From contig CP136064.1 of assembly GCA_032622095.1 (NCBI GenBank), forward strand, positions 186,230,209 to 186,294,208: a DNA stretch of 64,000 bases, written 5' to 3'. Of the stretch, positions 49,206 to 57,187 are shown in pieces. The notes beneath the pieces are model-generated. The model ran no database searches and had not been told where the DNA came from. It saw only the letters and a program-made list of their open reading frames with translations. A program made the position numbers and the translations under genes. The stretch's first letter is position 1, and every line of letters begins with the position of its first letter. The DNA comes from Siphonodentalium dalli (taxonomy: Eukaryota; Mollusca; Scaphopoda; Gadilida; Siphonodentaliidae).

Positions 49206-49567
49206 AAAGTTTAAATAAAAAATTTATAACGAGTTTTCGGTTTCTGATAATCTCGATATTAAAAAATGTCGAATGTTAAATTATTTGCGCGTAATATCTT
49301 TCGTTATTTTTTTTGTTCAAATATTTTTCATGAAATTATTAATCGATGTTTAGAAACAGCTTTATTGGACATTGTGACCATCGATATGAATGCATACATT
49401 CCAGTGTTTATCGGACGCAGTTCATATAATTGTCATACCTGAAAATAGACACCATTACTTTTACATAAATAATAAAGAGCGTTTATTCTTTACACTCTCT
49501 CTATCCCAGATGAAGTTATTGAGTATATGACAGGTGTGTATTATCGTGAATTATTGGAAGTATTGAG

Positions 49568-49783
49568 ATGTACTATCTTGAATCACGAGTGGACGAAAAG
49601 GGTAATGTGAAATTACAACCCTCCAGAATGAATTGTCATATTCGATGGAACATATTATGTACACGTAATCACACACGCGACATTGGTGGTAACAATGTGT
49701 CTTTCACACCTTTGCTTTACCAAATGAATTCTATTATTTCCCCGGTCACAGTTATATGCTGTTCAGAAAACATATCGATTTAA
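49568..49783 (+). CDS. Candidate small ORF of P2, left arm (71 aa)
   Basis: An ATG frame (MYYLESRVDEKGNVKLQPSR) ending CCSENISI. No family is recognised. It runs opposite to the other genes of its arm and follows the conserved motif GTATTATCGTGAATTATTGG by about 10 bases, which may be its promoter region. It is identical in the other arm. Confidence 0.35.
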   Translation: MYYLESRVDEKGNVKLQPSRMNCHIRWNILCTRNHTRDIGGNNVSFTPLLYQMNSIISPVTVICCSENISI

Positions 49784-50492
49784 TGTCTGAACAAACTGGT
49801 TAGTATCAATTAAGGTTGATAAACTGTGTCATTCACACGATAATTAGTTATCCAAAACATGCATACGACCAGGTCACTCAATAATAGAAATTGATTCGGT
49901 GTCATTGTTATAACAACATTACGTAATAACCACTTATCGCCCCACATTCATACTTACGCTTTGGACATTTTATCAGTTTATCACGTGATCACTAAATGTG
50001 GCAATCGGGTATCCTCCGATGCCTGCAATATATTATTTATAATAATTGGACTCATTGATCTCACGTGAATAATACTCTTAGTTGTTCCAATAAAATAGTT
50101 ATCAAATTCGATCACCAATAGATTTGACTGTGGAATGTAATGACCTTTAACTTATTTATCGATCTAAAGGGACACTCATTATGAATGAATGTTAACAATA
50201 CAAGCGCACGAATGAAGAGCGTTGAACATATACGAAATTACTACACGAATGAATTGAACCTTGAAATTTATATTTCACATCTTACCAACAACAGCTACAG
50301 ACATAATCATAGTATTATACTGTCTTGCATGTACACACGCTATGACATCATTAAAGGCGGACAATCCACTCACGGTGTGACAACAGATACGGACATAGGC
50401 ATAGTGTTATACAGTCTTCTATGTACCCACGCTATGACACCATTAACGTACATTGGATGTTAGGTCTATGACTCTTGAGTATGCACCAATCA

Positions 50493-50845
50493 ATGAGCAA
50501 ATGAGCAAAAAAATGAGCAAATGAGCAAAAAAATGAGCAAATGAGCAAGAAAATGAGTAAATGAGCAAGAAAATGAGCAAGCAAATGAGCAATAAAAATG
50601 AGCAAATGAGCAAAAAAATGAGCAAATGAGCAAGAAAATGAGTAAATGAGCAAGAAAATGAGCAAATGAGCAAGCAAATGAGCAATAAAAATGAGCAAAT
50701 GAGCAAAAAAATGAGCAAATGAGCAAGAAAATGAGCAAATGAGCAAGAAAATGAGCAAATGAGCAATAAAAATGAGCAAATGAGCAAGAAAATGAGCAAA
50801 AAAATGAGCAAATGAGCAAAAAAATGAGCAAATGAGCAAAAAAAT
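50493..50845. repeat. TGAGCAAA satellite in the P2 left arm
   Basis: About 350 bases made of ATGAGCAA units separated by A-runs or AATAA. Shorter arrays of the same unit lie at 53478-53572 and, inverted, at 54196-54285 on either side of the palindrome centre. The Cys/Ser/Phe-rich frames on the minus strand are artefacts. Confidence 0.85.
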
Positions 50846-52030
50846 GTAATTCTGCTGTGGTTAAGCAGTCCATTATTTAGGGCGTACCCGTATGTAGGCC
50901 TATCAGTGGATGAATAGTCTGCCGGAGAAGTACTGTGTAGACAGGTCTTGCCGGTAAGAGAGTCAGACGAGAAGTGAAGGCTCGGCTATTAAAACATAGT
51001 AATGCGATAGCGAACATCAAACGAGTCTGCGCACGCATATCTGTCAAAAGGATACAATAGCAGTCATTGGTCAATTTATCCCCGGTGTCAGCTCAGTACC
51101 CAATCGGGACGAAGCCGAAGGTCAACTCATTTTTTTTTGCTCATTATAGTACGTCACTTGGACATTTTATCAGTTTATCACGTGATCACTAAATGTGGCA
51201 ATCGGGTATCCACCGATGCCTGCAATTTATTATTTATAATAATTGGACTCATTGATCTCACGTAAATAATACTCTTAGTTGTTCCAATAAAATAGTTATC
51301 AAATTCGATCACCAATAGATTTGACTGTGGAATATAATGACCTTTAACTTATTTATCGATCTATGTTAGAACATGGTCTTAACAAAAAACTTGACCATAA
51401 CAAAAATTACCTTACTTTTATGCATGAATCTAATTAGACCATACGTAAATATTGTCAGCTTATCGTCTGATGAGCAAATCCGATGTTTATCAAAAATAGT
51501 ACAACTTCCAGTTGGTAATTACTCTTACGAATGAAGAGCGTTGAACATATACGAAATTACTACACGAATGAACTGAAATTTATATTTTCACATCTTACCA
51601 ACAACAGATACAGACATAGTCATAGTGTTATACTATCTTACATGTACCCATGCTATGACATCATTCGAAGGGGCAATACACTCAAGGAGTTAAAGTGACA
51701 CGAAACAAGGGACGTGATGTAATATTGGTGTTTGAATCTTAAAGGAACACAAGACACTCTAAAGGGACACTCATTATGAATGAATGTTAACAATACAAGC
51801 GCACGAATGAAGAGCGTTGAACATATACAAAATTACTACACGAATGAATTGAACCTTGAAATTTATATTTCACATCTTACCAACAACAGCTACAGGCATT
51901 ATCATAGGGTTATACTGTCTTGCATATACACACGCTATGACATCATTAAAGGCGGACAATCCACTCACGGTGTGACAACAGATACAGACATAGGTATAGT
52001 GTTATACAGTCTTCTATGTACCAATGCTAT
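50846..52030. repeat. Mosaic insertion in the P2 left arm
   Basis: Absent from the right arm. 51000-51125 matches P1 near 27986-28110 (GCGATAGCGAACATCAAACG). 51158-51363 duplicates 49960-50165. 51482-51757 matches the P1 centre flank near 30905-31205. 51758-52030 duplicates 50165-50447. It looks like recombination between P1-like and P2-like relatives. Confidence 0.7.
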
Positions 52031-52180
52031 GACATAATTAAAGGGGGATAATACACGCACGGTGTGGAATGTTAAAGTGACACGCGGTAAGGGACGTGAT
52101 GTAATATTGGTGAAACCCCCTCCCAGCTTATAGATATATAACGAAGACGAGAATAACATGTTGATGAAGTTTATTGAAAT

Positions 52181-52750
52181 TTAATCATTGTCTGAATCTT
52201 CGACCGTTAGATTTACTTCTAAGAGTTTCTTGAATTTTCTCATCGCTTCATCTGCAGCCCATTCATTATTATATCCGTGTTTGGTCAGTTTGACCATTTT
52301 CTTCATGATCATGGTATGTATGCGTGATGTTTTCAATCGATACTGGTATTCTATTAATCGTCTATAACTTTTGAGAAACAGAGCAAACTCTGTGTCGATG
52401 GTATCCTCTTTTCCCGACATGCTCTCATCTCCCGAAATGCTCTCTTCTTCTTTCACATCATTGGTGACGCGTTTCATCATACTTTTGAATGTGTCCATCT
52501 CGTTGACACATCGCGCAGCTTTCTTAAGACCGAATACCGTTCTACTACCGACGCCATTACCATCTTCTGAATCTGATAGCGTTCCACGTTCATCTTCATC
52601 TGAATCTAGAACCGCTTCGTCAGATTCATCGGTATCTTCTCCGAAGAGAGTTGGTTTTGTCTCGGACATAACTCCGTGTTTAATCTGTGTATGTCTTTGT
52701 AGATTGTAGTTCGTCGATAAAATAATGCCACATAAATCACACCCGTGCAT
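52181..52750 (-). CDS. C2H2 zinc-finger acidic protein, P2 left arm (189 aa)
   Basis: Starts MHGCDLCG with a C2H2 finger (C4, C7, H20, H25). A long acidic Ser/Asp/Glu-rich linker follows (DTDESDEAVLDSDEDERG), then a basic helical domain (about residues 120-180, FLKSYRRLIEYQYRLKTSRI and AADEAMRKFKKLLE) and an acidic end VEDSDND. The layout matches the C-terminal part of the P1 fusion gene (finger, charged linker, helical domain, acidic tail), so the two are probably homologous. It may be a virion- or DNA-associated protein, but the function is unknown. The minus-strand AATAAA lies at 52175-52170. The protein is identical to the right-arm copy and intact. Confidence 0.75.
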   Translation of the reverse strand: MHGCDLCGIILSTNYNLQRHTQIKHGVMSETKPTLFGEDTDESDEAVLDSDEDERGTLSDSEDGNGVGSRTVFGLKKAARCVNEMDTFKSMMKRVTNDVKEEESISGDESMSGKEDTIDTEFALFLKSYRRLIEYQYRLKTSRIHTMIMKKMVKLTKHGYNNEWAADEAMRKFKKLLEVNLTVEDSDND

Positions 52751-52931
52751 TATCGCGAATTATTGGAAGAACCATCACTCTTATAAGTAGCGATAAAAAG
52801 AGAGAATAAGGTGTGGTATACAACCGTCGCTCTAAGAGTACGTTCGTCCCGGGGCTAGGGTATAGATATTTGACCGCCGGTGATTCAATTAATGCCAATT
52901 TATCAGTATGGTACTCTATGTATTCATTCAT
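52737..52931 (-). CDS. Short middle frame, P2 left arm (64 aa)
   Basis: An ATG just after the stop of the 107-residue gene (MNEYIEYHTDKLALIESPAV). After about 45 residues it differs from the right-arm copy because of one base in a T-run, and it overlaps the start of the 189-residue gene. The differing C-termini mean at least one copy is altered or the frame is not a gene. Confidence 0.35.
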   Translation of the reverse strand: MNEYIEYHTDKLALIESPAVKYLYPSPGTNVLLERRLYTTPYSLFLSLLIRVMVLPIIRDNARV

Positions 52932-52938
52932 GATTTGG

Positions 52939-53262
52939 CTAATCGTATGACACTGGTCTTTTCATTTTCTTCTTATTATTAGACAAACCTCCAACAGACA
53001 CTCTCTTGTTGGTTTGTTTGGACGCTTTACGTGTGTTTGTCAACTTATTTGCTGCAACTTCAGCCTTAGCCATTTCAATCGCTTGAGCGATGGGTGTCAC
53101 CACGTTAATAAGTGGTTTTAGAACGTCTTCTTCACTATCACTATTTTTAGTTCTGTCAATAAAGTATCGACCCTGATTATCTGGTATTAACTTCCCATCA
53201 ACCATATCTCTGAAATGTTTTCTCCACATTTCAAGATCTGCTGGAATATACGGGATCGACAT
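52939..53262 (-). CDS. Unrecognised 107-aa protein, P2 left arm
   Basis: Starts MSIPYIPADLEMWRKHFRDM and ends with a basic, Lys/Asn-rich tail (NNKKKMKRPVSYD). The middle contains VVTPIAQAIEMAKAEVAANK, predicted helical. The PYIP-W-HF start is reminiscent of small proteins that accompany packaging-ATPase-like genes in invertebrate genomes, but this is from memory and uncertain. A TATA-like box lies upstream at 53334-53325. It is identical to the right-arm copy and intact. Confidence 0.7.
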   Translation of the reverse strand: MSIPYIPADLEMWRKHFRDMVDGKLIPDNQGRYFIDRTKNSDSEEDVLKPLINVVTPIAQAIEMAKAEVAANKLTNTRKASKQTNKRVSVGGLSNNKKKMKRPVSYD

Positions 53263-53689
53263 GTTTCTTCAAAATGTACAAGTCACTCTTTTTTCTGCAT
53301 TTTATTTTAGAAAGTTTATCGCCTCTTATAAAAATCGATTATTGGCCATGAATGCCAAATGCACCATGATAGTTATCGATGTCAATAATGCGTTTCGTTG
53401 AGATCTTGATTGAGTATGCACCAATCAATTAACAATGACACAGAATATCACACAAAGTATATTCAAGGGGGTGAGAAAAATGAGCAAATGAGCAAATAAA
53501 TGAGCAAATGAGCAAATAAATGAGCAAATGAGCAAAAAAATGAGCAAATGAGCAAATAAATGAGCAAGCAGGATGTTATGTCGCTTGGTGGCGGAGGTAG
53601 CATCACCAAATTACCCTCGGGGGACCTCATTCTGCCATCTAAAAATAGAATCTTTGGGTCTAAAATTGGTTGTACTAAAATATTCCCAA

Positions 53690-54075
53690 AAACCCAAAAC
53701 TTCAAAAATTTCAAAAAACTTCAAAAATTTCAAAAAATTTCAAAAACTTCAAAAATTTCAAAAACTTCAAAAATTTCAAAAAACTTCAAAAATTTCAAAA
53801 ACTTCAAAAATAAGACCCCGGCGGCGGTCGCCGCAGTAAAATACAGCAATGCCGCCGCCGCAGTAAAATACAGCAATGCCGCCGCCGCCGCCGGCGGCGG
53901 CGGACCCCGCAGTAAAATACCGCAATGCCGCCGCCGCCGGGGTCTTATTTTTGAAGTTTTTGAAATTTTTGAAGTTTTTTGAAATTTTTGAAGTTTTTGA
54001 AATTTTTGAAATTTTTGAAGTTTTTGAAATTTTTTGAAATTTTTGAAGTTTTTTGAAATTTTTGAAGTTTTGGGT
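53690..54075. repeat. Centre of palindrome P2: TTCAAAAA arrays around a GCC-rich core
   Basis: Arrays of AAAACTTCAAAAATTTC (53690-53810) and their complement (53945-54070) flank a core of GCC/GGC repeats (53818-53942). The unit GCAGTAAAATAC(A/C)GCAAT occurs three times in the core. The centre can fold into a very stable GC-rich hairpin. Frames through it are low-complexity. Confidence 0.8.
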
Positions 54076-54423
54076 TTTTGGGAATATTTTAGTACAACCA
54101 ATTTTAGACCCAAAGATTCTATTTTTAGATGGCAGAATGAGGTCCCCCGAGGGTAATTTGGTGATGCTACCTCCGCCACCAAGCGACATAACATCCTGCT
54201 TGCTCATTTATTTGCTCATTTGCTCATTTTTTTGCTCATTTATTTGCTCATTTGCTCATTTATTTGCTCATTTGCTCATTTTTCTCACCCCCTTGAATAT
54301 ACTTTGTGTGATATTCTGTGTCATTGTTAATTGATTGGTGCATACTCAATCAAGATCTCAACGAAACGCATTATTGACATCGATAACTATCATGGTGCAT
54401 TTGGCATTCATGGCCAATAATCG

Positions 54424-54433
54424 ATTTTTATAA
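54424..54433 (+). promoter_or_regulatory. TATA-like box of the 107-aa gene (right arm)
   Basis: TTTTTATAAG lies about 65 bases upstream of the ATG at 54497. The mirrored site is at 53325-53334. A second TATAAG lies at 54975-54980, about 30 bases before the 189-residue gene. The promoter role is inferred. Confidence 0.4.
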
Positions 54434-54496
54434 GAGGCGATAAACTTTCTAAAATAAAATGCAGAAAAAAGAGTGACTTGTACATTTTGAAGAAAC

Positions 54497-54820
54497 ATGT
54501 CGATCCCGTATATTCCAGCAGATCTTGAAATGTGGAGAAAACATTTCAGAGATATGGTTGATGGGAAGTTAATACCAGATAATCAGGGTCGATACTTTAT
54601 TGACAGAACTAAAAATAGTGATAGTGAAGAAGACGTTCTAAAACCACTTATTAACGTGGTGACACCCATCGCTCAAGCGATTGAAATGGCTAAGGCTGAA
54701 GTTGCAGCAAATAAGTTGACAAACACACGTAAAGCGTCCAAACAAACCAACAAGAGAGTGTCTGTTGGAGGTTTGTCTAATAATAAGAAGAAAATGAAAA
54801 GACCAGTGTCATACGATTAG
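54497..54820 (+). CDS. Unrecognised 107-aa protein, P2 right arm
   Basis: Mirror copy of 52939-53262 with the same protein sequence. The ATG lies about 65 bases after TTTTTATAAG (54424-54433). It is first of three frames pointing away from the centre; the next begins 7 bases after its stop. Basic C-terminus, no membrane segment or Cys motif; possibly nucleic-acid binding, by composition only. Confidence 0.7.
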   Translation: MSIPYIPADLEMWRKHFRDMVDGKLIPDNQGRYFIDRTKNSDSEEDVLKPLINVVTPIAQAIEMAKAEVAANKLTNTRKASKQTNKRVSVGGLSNNKKKMKRPVSYD

Positions 54821-54827
54821 CCAAATC

Positions 54828-55010
54828 ATGAATGAATACATAGAGTACCATACTGATAAATTGGCATTAATTGAATCACCGGCGGTCAAATATCTATACC
54901 CTAGCCCCGGGACGAACGTACTCTTAGAGCGACGGTTGTATACCACACCTTATTCTCTCTTTTTTATCGCTACTTATAAGAGTGATGGTTCTTCCAATAA
55001 TTCGCGATAA
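54828..55010 (+). CDS. Short middle frame, P2 right arm (60 aa)
   Basis: Same first 45 residues as the left-arm frame, then a different end (SDGSSNNSR). Its stop overlaps the next start codon as TAATG. The tight spacing looks like a gene series, but the TATA-like box of the following gene lies inside it. Doubtful. Confidence 0.35.
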   Translation: MNEYIEYHTDKLALIESPAVKYLYPSPGTNVLLERRLYTTPYSLFFIATYKSDGSSNNSR

Positions 55011-55579
55011 TGCACGGGTGTGATTTATGTGGCATTATTTTATCGACGAACTACAATCTACAAAGACATACACAGATTAAACACGGAGTTATGTCCGAGA
55101 CAAAACCAACTCTCTTCGGAGAAGATACCGATGAATCTGACGAAGCGGTTCTAGATTCAGATGAAGATGAACGTGGAACGCTATCAGATTCAGAAGATGG
55201 TAATGGCGTCGGTAGTAGAACGGTATTCGGTCTTAAGAAAGCTGCGCGATGTGTCAACGAGATGGACACATTCAAAAGTATGATGAAACGCGTCACCAAT
55301 GATGTGAAAGAAGAAGAGAGCATTTCGGGAGATGAGAGCATGTCGGGAAAAGAGGATACCATCGACACAGAGTTTGCTCTGTTTCTCAAAAGTTATAGAC
55401 GATTAATAGAATACCAGTATCGATTGAAAACATCACGCATACATACCATGATCATGAAGAAAATGGTCAAACTGACCAAACACGGATATAATAATGAATG
55501 GGCTGCAGATGAAGCGATGAGAAAATTCAAGAAACTCTTAGAAGTAAATCTAACGGTCGAAGATTCAGACAATGATTAA
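55010..55579 (+). CDS. C2H2 zinc-finger acidic protein, P2 right arm (189 aa)
   Basis: Identical in protein sequence to 52181-52750. The finger is CDLCGIILSTNYNLQRHTQIKH; the acidic linker and basic C-terminal helices follow. AATAAA at 55585-55590 directly follows the stop, in the same block (ATTTCAATAAACTTCATCAA) that follows the P1 ATPase-like gene. Identity of both copies implies a recent dimer or continuing gene conversion. Confidence 0.75.
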   Translation: MHGCDLCGIILSTNYNLQRHTQIKHGVMSETKPTLFGEDTDESDEAVLDSDEDERGTLSDSEDGNGVGSRTVFGLKKAARCVNEMDTFKSMMKRVTNDVKEEESISGDESMSGKEDTIDTEFALFLKSYRRLIEYQYRLKTSRIHTMIMKKMVKLTKHGYNNEWAADEAMRKFKKLLEVNLTVEDSDND

Positions 55580-56381
55580 ATTTCAATAAACTTCATCAAC
55601 ATGTTATTCTCGTCTTCGTTATATATCTATAAGTGGGGAGGGGGTTTCACCAATATTACATCACGTCCCTTACCGCGTGTCACTTTAACATTCCACACCG
55701 TGCGTGTATTATCCCCCTTTAATTATGTCATAGCATTGGTACATAGAAGACTGTATAACACTATACCTATGTCCGTATCTGTTGTCACACCGTGAGTGGA
55801 TTGTCCGCCTTTAATGATGTCATAGCGTGTGTACATGCAAGACAGTATAATACTATGATTATGTCTGTAGCTGTTGTTGGTAAGATGTGAAATATAAATT
55901 TCAAGGTTCAATTCATTCGTGTAGTAATTTCGTATATGTTCAACGCTCTTCATTCGTGCGCTTGTATTGTTAACATTCATTCATAATGAGTGTCCCTTTA
56001 GATCGATAAATAAGTTAAAGGTCATTACATTCCACAGTCAAATCTATTGGTGATCGAATTTGATAACTATTTTATTGGAACAACTAAGAGTATTATTCAC
56101 GTGAGATCAATGAGTCCAATTATTATAAATAATATATTGCAGGCATCGGAGGATACCCGATTGCCACATTTAGTGATCACGTGATAAACTGATAAAATGT
56201 CCAAAGCGTAAGTATGAATGTGGGGCGATAAGTGGTTATTACGTAATGTTGTTATAACAATGACACCGAATCAATTTCTATTATTGAGTGACCTGGTCGT
56301 ATGCATGTTTTGGATAACTAATTATCGTGTGAATGACACAGTTTATCAACCTTAATTGATACTAACCAGTTTGTTCAGACA

Positions 56382-56597
56382 TTAAATCGATATGTTTTCT
56401 GAACAGCATATAACTGTGACCGGGGAAATAATAGAATTCATTTGGTAAAGCAAAGGTGTGAAAGACACATTGTTACCACCAATGTCGCGTGTGTGATTAC
56501 GTGTACATAATATGTTCCATCGAATATGACAATTCATTCTGGAGGGTTGTAATTTCACATTACCCTTTTCGTCCACTCGTGATTCAAGATAGTACAT
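56382..56597 (-). CDS. Candidate small ORF of P2, right arm (71 aa)
   Basis: Mirror copy of 49568-49783, with an identical protein. It points toward the palindrome centre, converging on the 189-residue gene. The function is unknown. Confidence 0.35.
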   Translation of the reverse strand: MYYLESRVDEKGNVKLQPSRMNCHIRWNILCTRNHTRDIGGNNVSFTPLLYQMNSIISPVTVICCSENISI

Positions 56598-57187
56598 CTC
56601 AATACTTCCAATAATTCACGATAATACACACCTGTCATATACTCAATAACTTCATCTGGGATAGAGAGAGTGTAAAGAATAAACGCTCTTTATTATTTAT
56701 GTAAAAGTAATGGTGTCTATTTTCAGGTATGACAATTATATGAACTGCGTCCGATAAACACTGGAATGTATGCATTCATATCGATGGTCACAATGTCCAA
56801 TAAAGCTATTTCTAAACATCGATTAATAATTTCATGAAAAATATTTTAACAAAAAAAATAACGAAAGATATTACGCGCAAATAATTTAACATTCGACATT
56901 TTTTAATATCGAGATTATCAGAAACCGAAAACTCGTTATAAATTTTTTATTTAAACTTTTTTTTTAGAGAAATAATTTTGGGGGGTTTTGAAATTTTTTT
57001 CTTTTTTTGAAATTTGGGGATTTTGAAATTTTTTGGAAGTTTTGAAATTTTTTGGAAAAAATAAATTTTGGAAGTTTTTAAATTTTTTTTGGGTTTTTGA
57101 TATTTTGGGAATATTTTAGTACAACCAATTTTAGACCCACAAATTCTATTTTTAAATGTGACACTAACGAGCCAGCTATTCTTCTAT

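Larger units (their letters stand above)
48981..57185. mobile_element. Palindromic Polinton-like element P2 (inverted dimer)
   Basis: The element starts AGAAGAATAGCTGG and ends with the complement, flanked on both sides by ATCACC (48975-48980 and 57186-57191), an exact 6-bp duplication. The arms meet near 53881. The left arm is about 4.9 kb and the right about 3.3 kb; the difference is one insertion/duplication at about 50448-52030. Each arm carries a 107-residue gene, a short middle frame and a 189-residue zinc-finger gene, all directed away from the centre, plus an opposed 71-codon frame near the outer end. The protein sequences of the two arms are identical for the two main genes. Non-coding blocks shared with P1 show that both belong to one family. 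Confidence 0.82.

Noticed and set aside
50493-50845. CRISPR-like array
   Set aside because: Units are 8-20 bases and tandem without unique spacers, in animal DNA; it is a satellite.
50432-50873. Repetitive ICSFAHFF-type open frames of 120-135 codons
   Set aside because: They are translations of the TGAGCAAA satellite in all frames and have no start context or family.
50185-52037. Repeated 85-92 codon frame starting [11 protein letters not shown] (also at 55723-55980)
   Set aside because: It lies in non-coding repeat blocks that recur in P1 without the frame; it is repeated because the DNA is duplicated.
53560-54207. Frames rich in FKNFKN and poly-Ala around the P2 centre
   Set aside because: They are produced by the TTCAAAAA arrays and the GCC core.
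26859-57185. Palindromes as assembly or read artefacts (for example missed-adapter inverted reads)
   Set aside because: Both have different unique flanks on the two sides, 6-bp duplications at the ends, and real differences between arms (private stops in P1, a 1.6-kb insertion in P2). An artefact would give identical arms. Long reads should still confirm.
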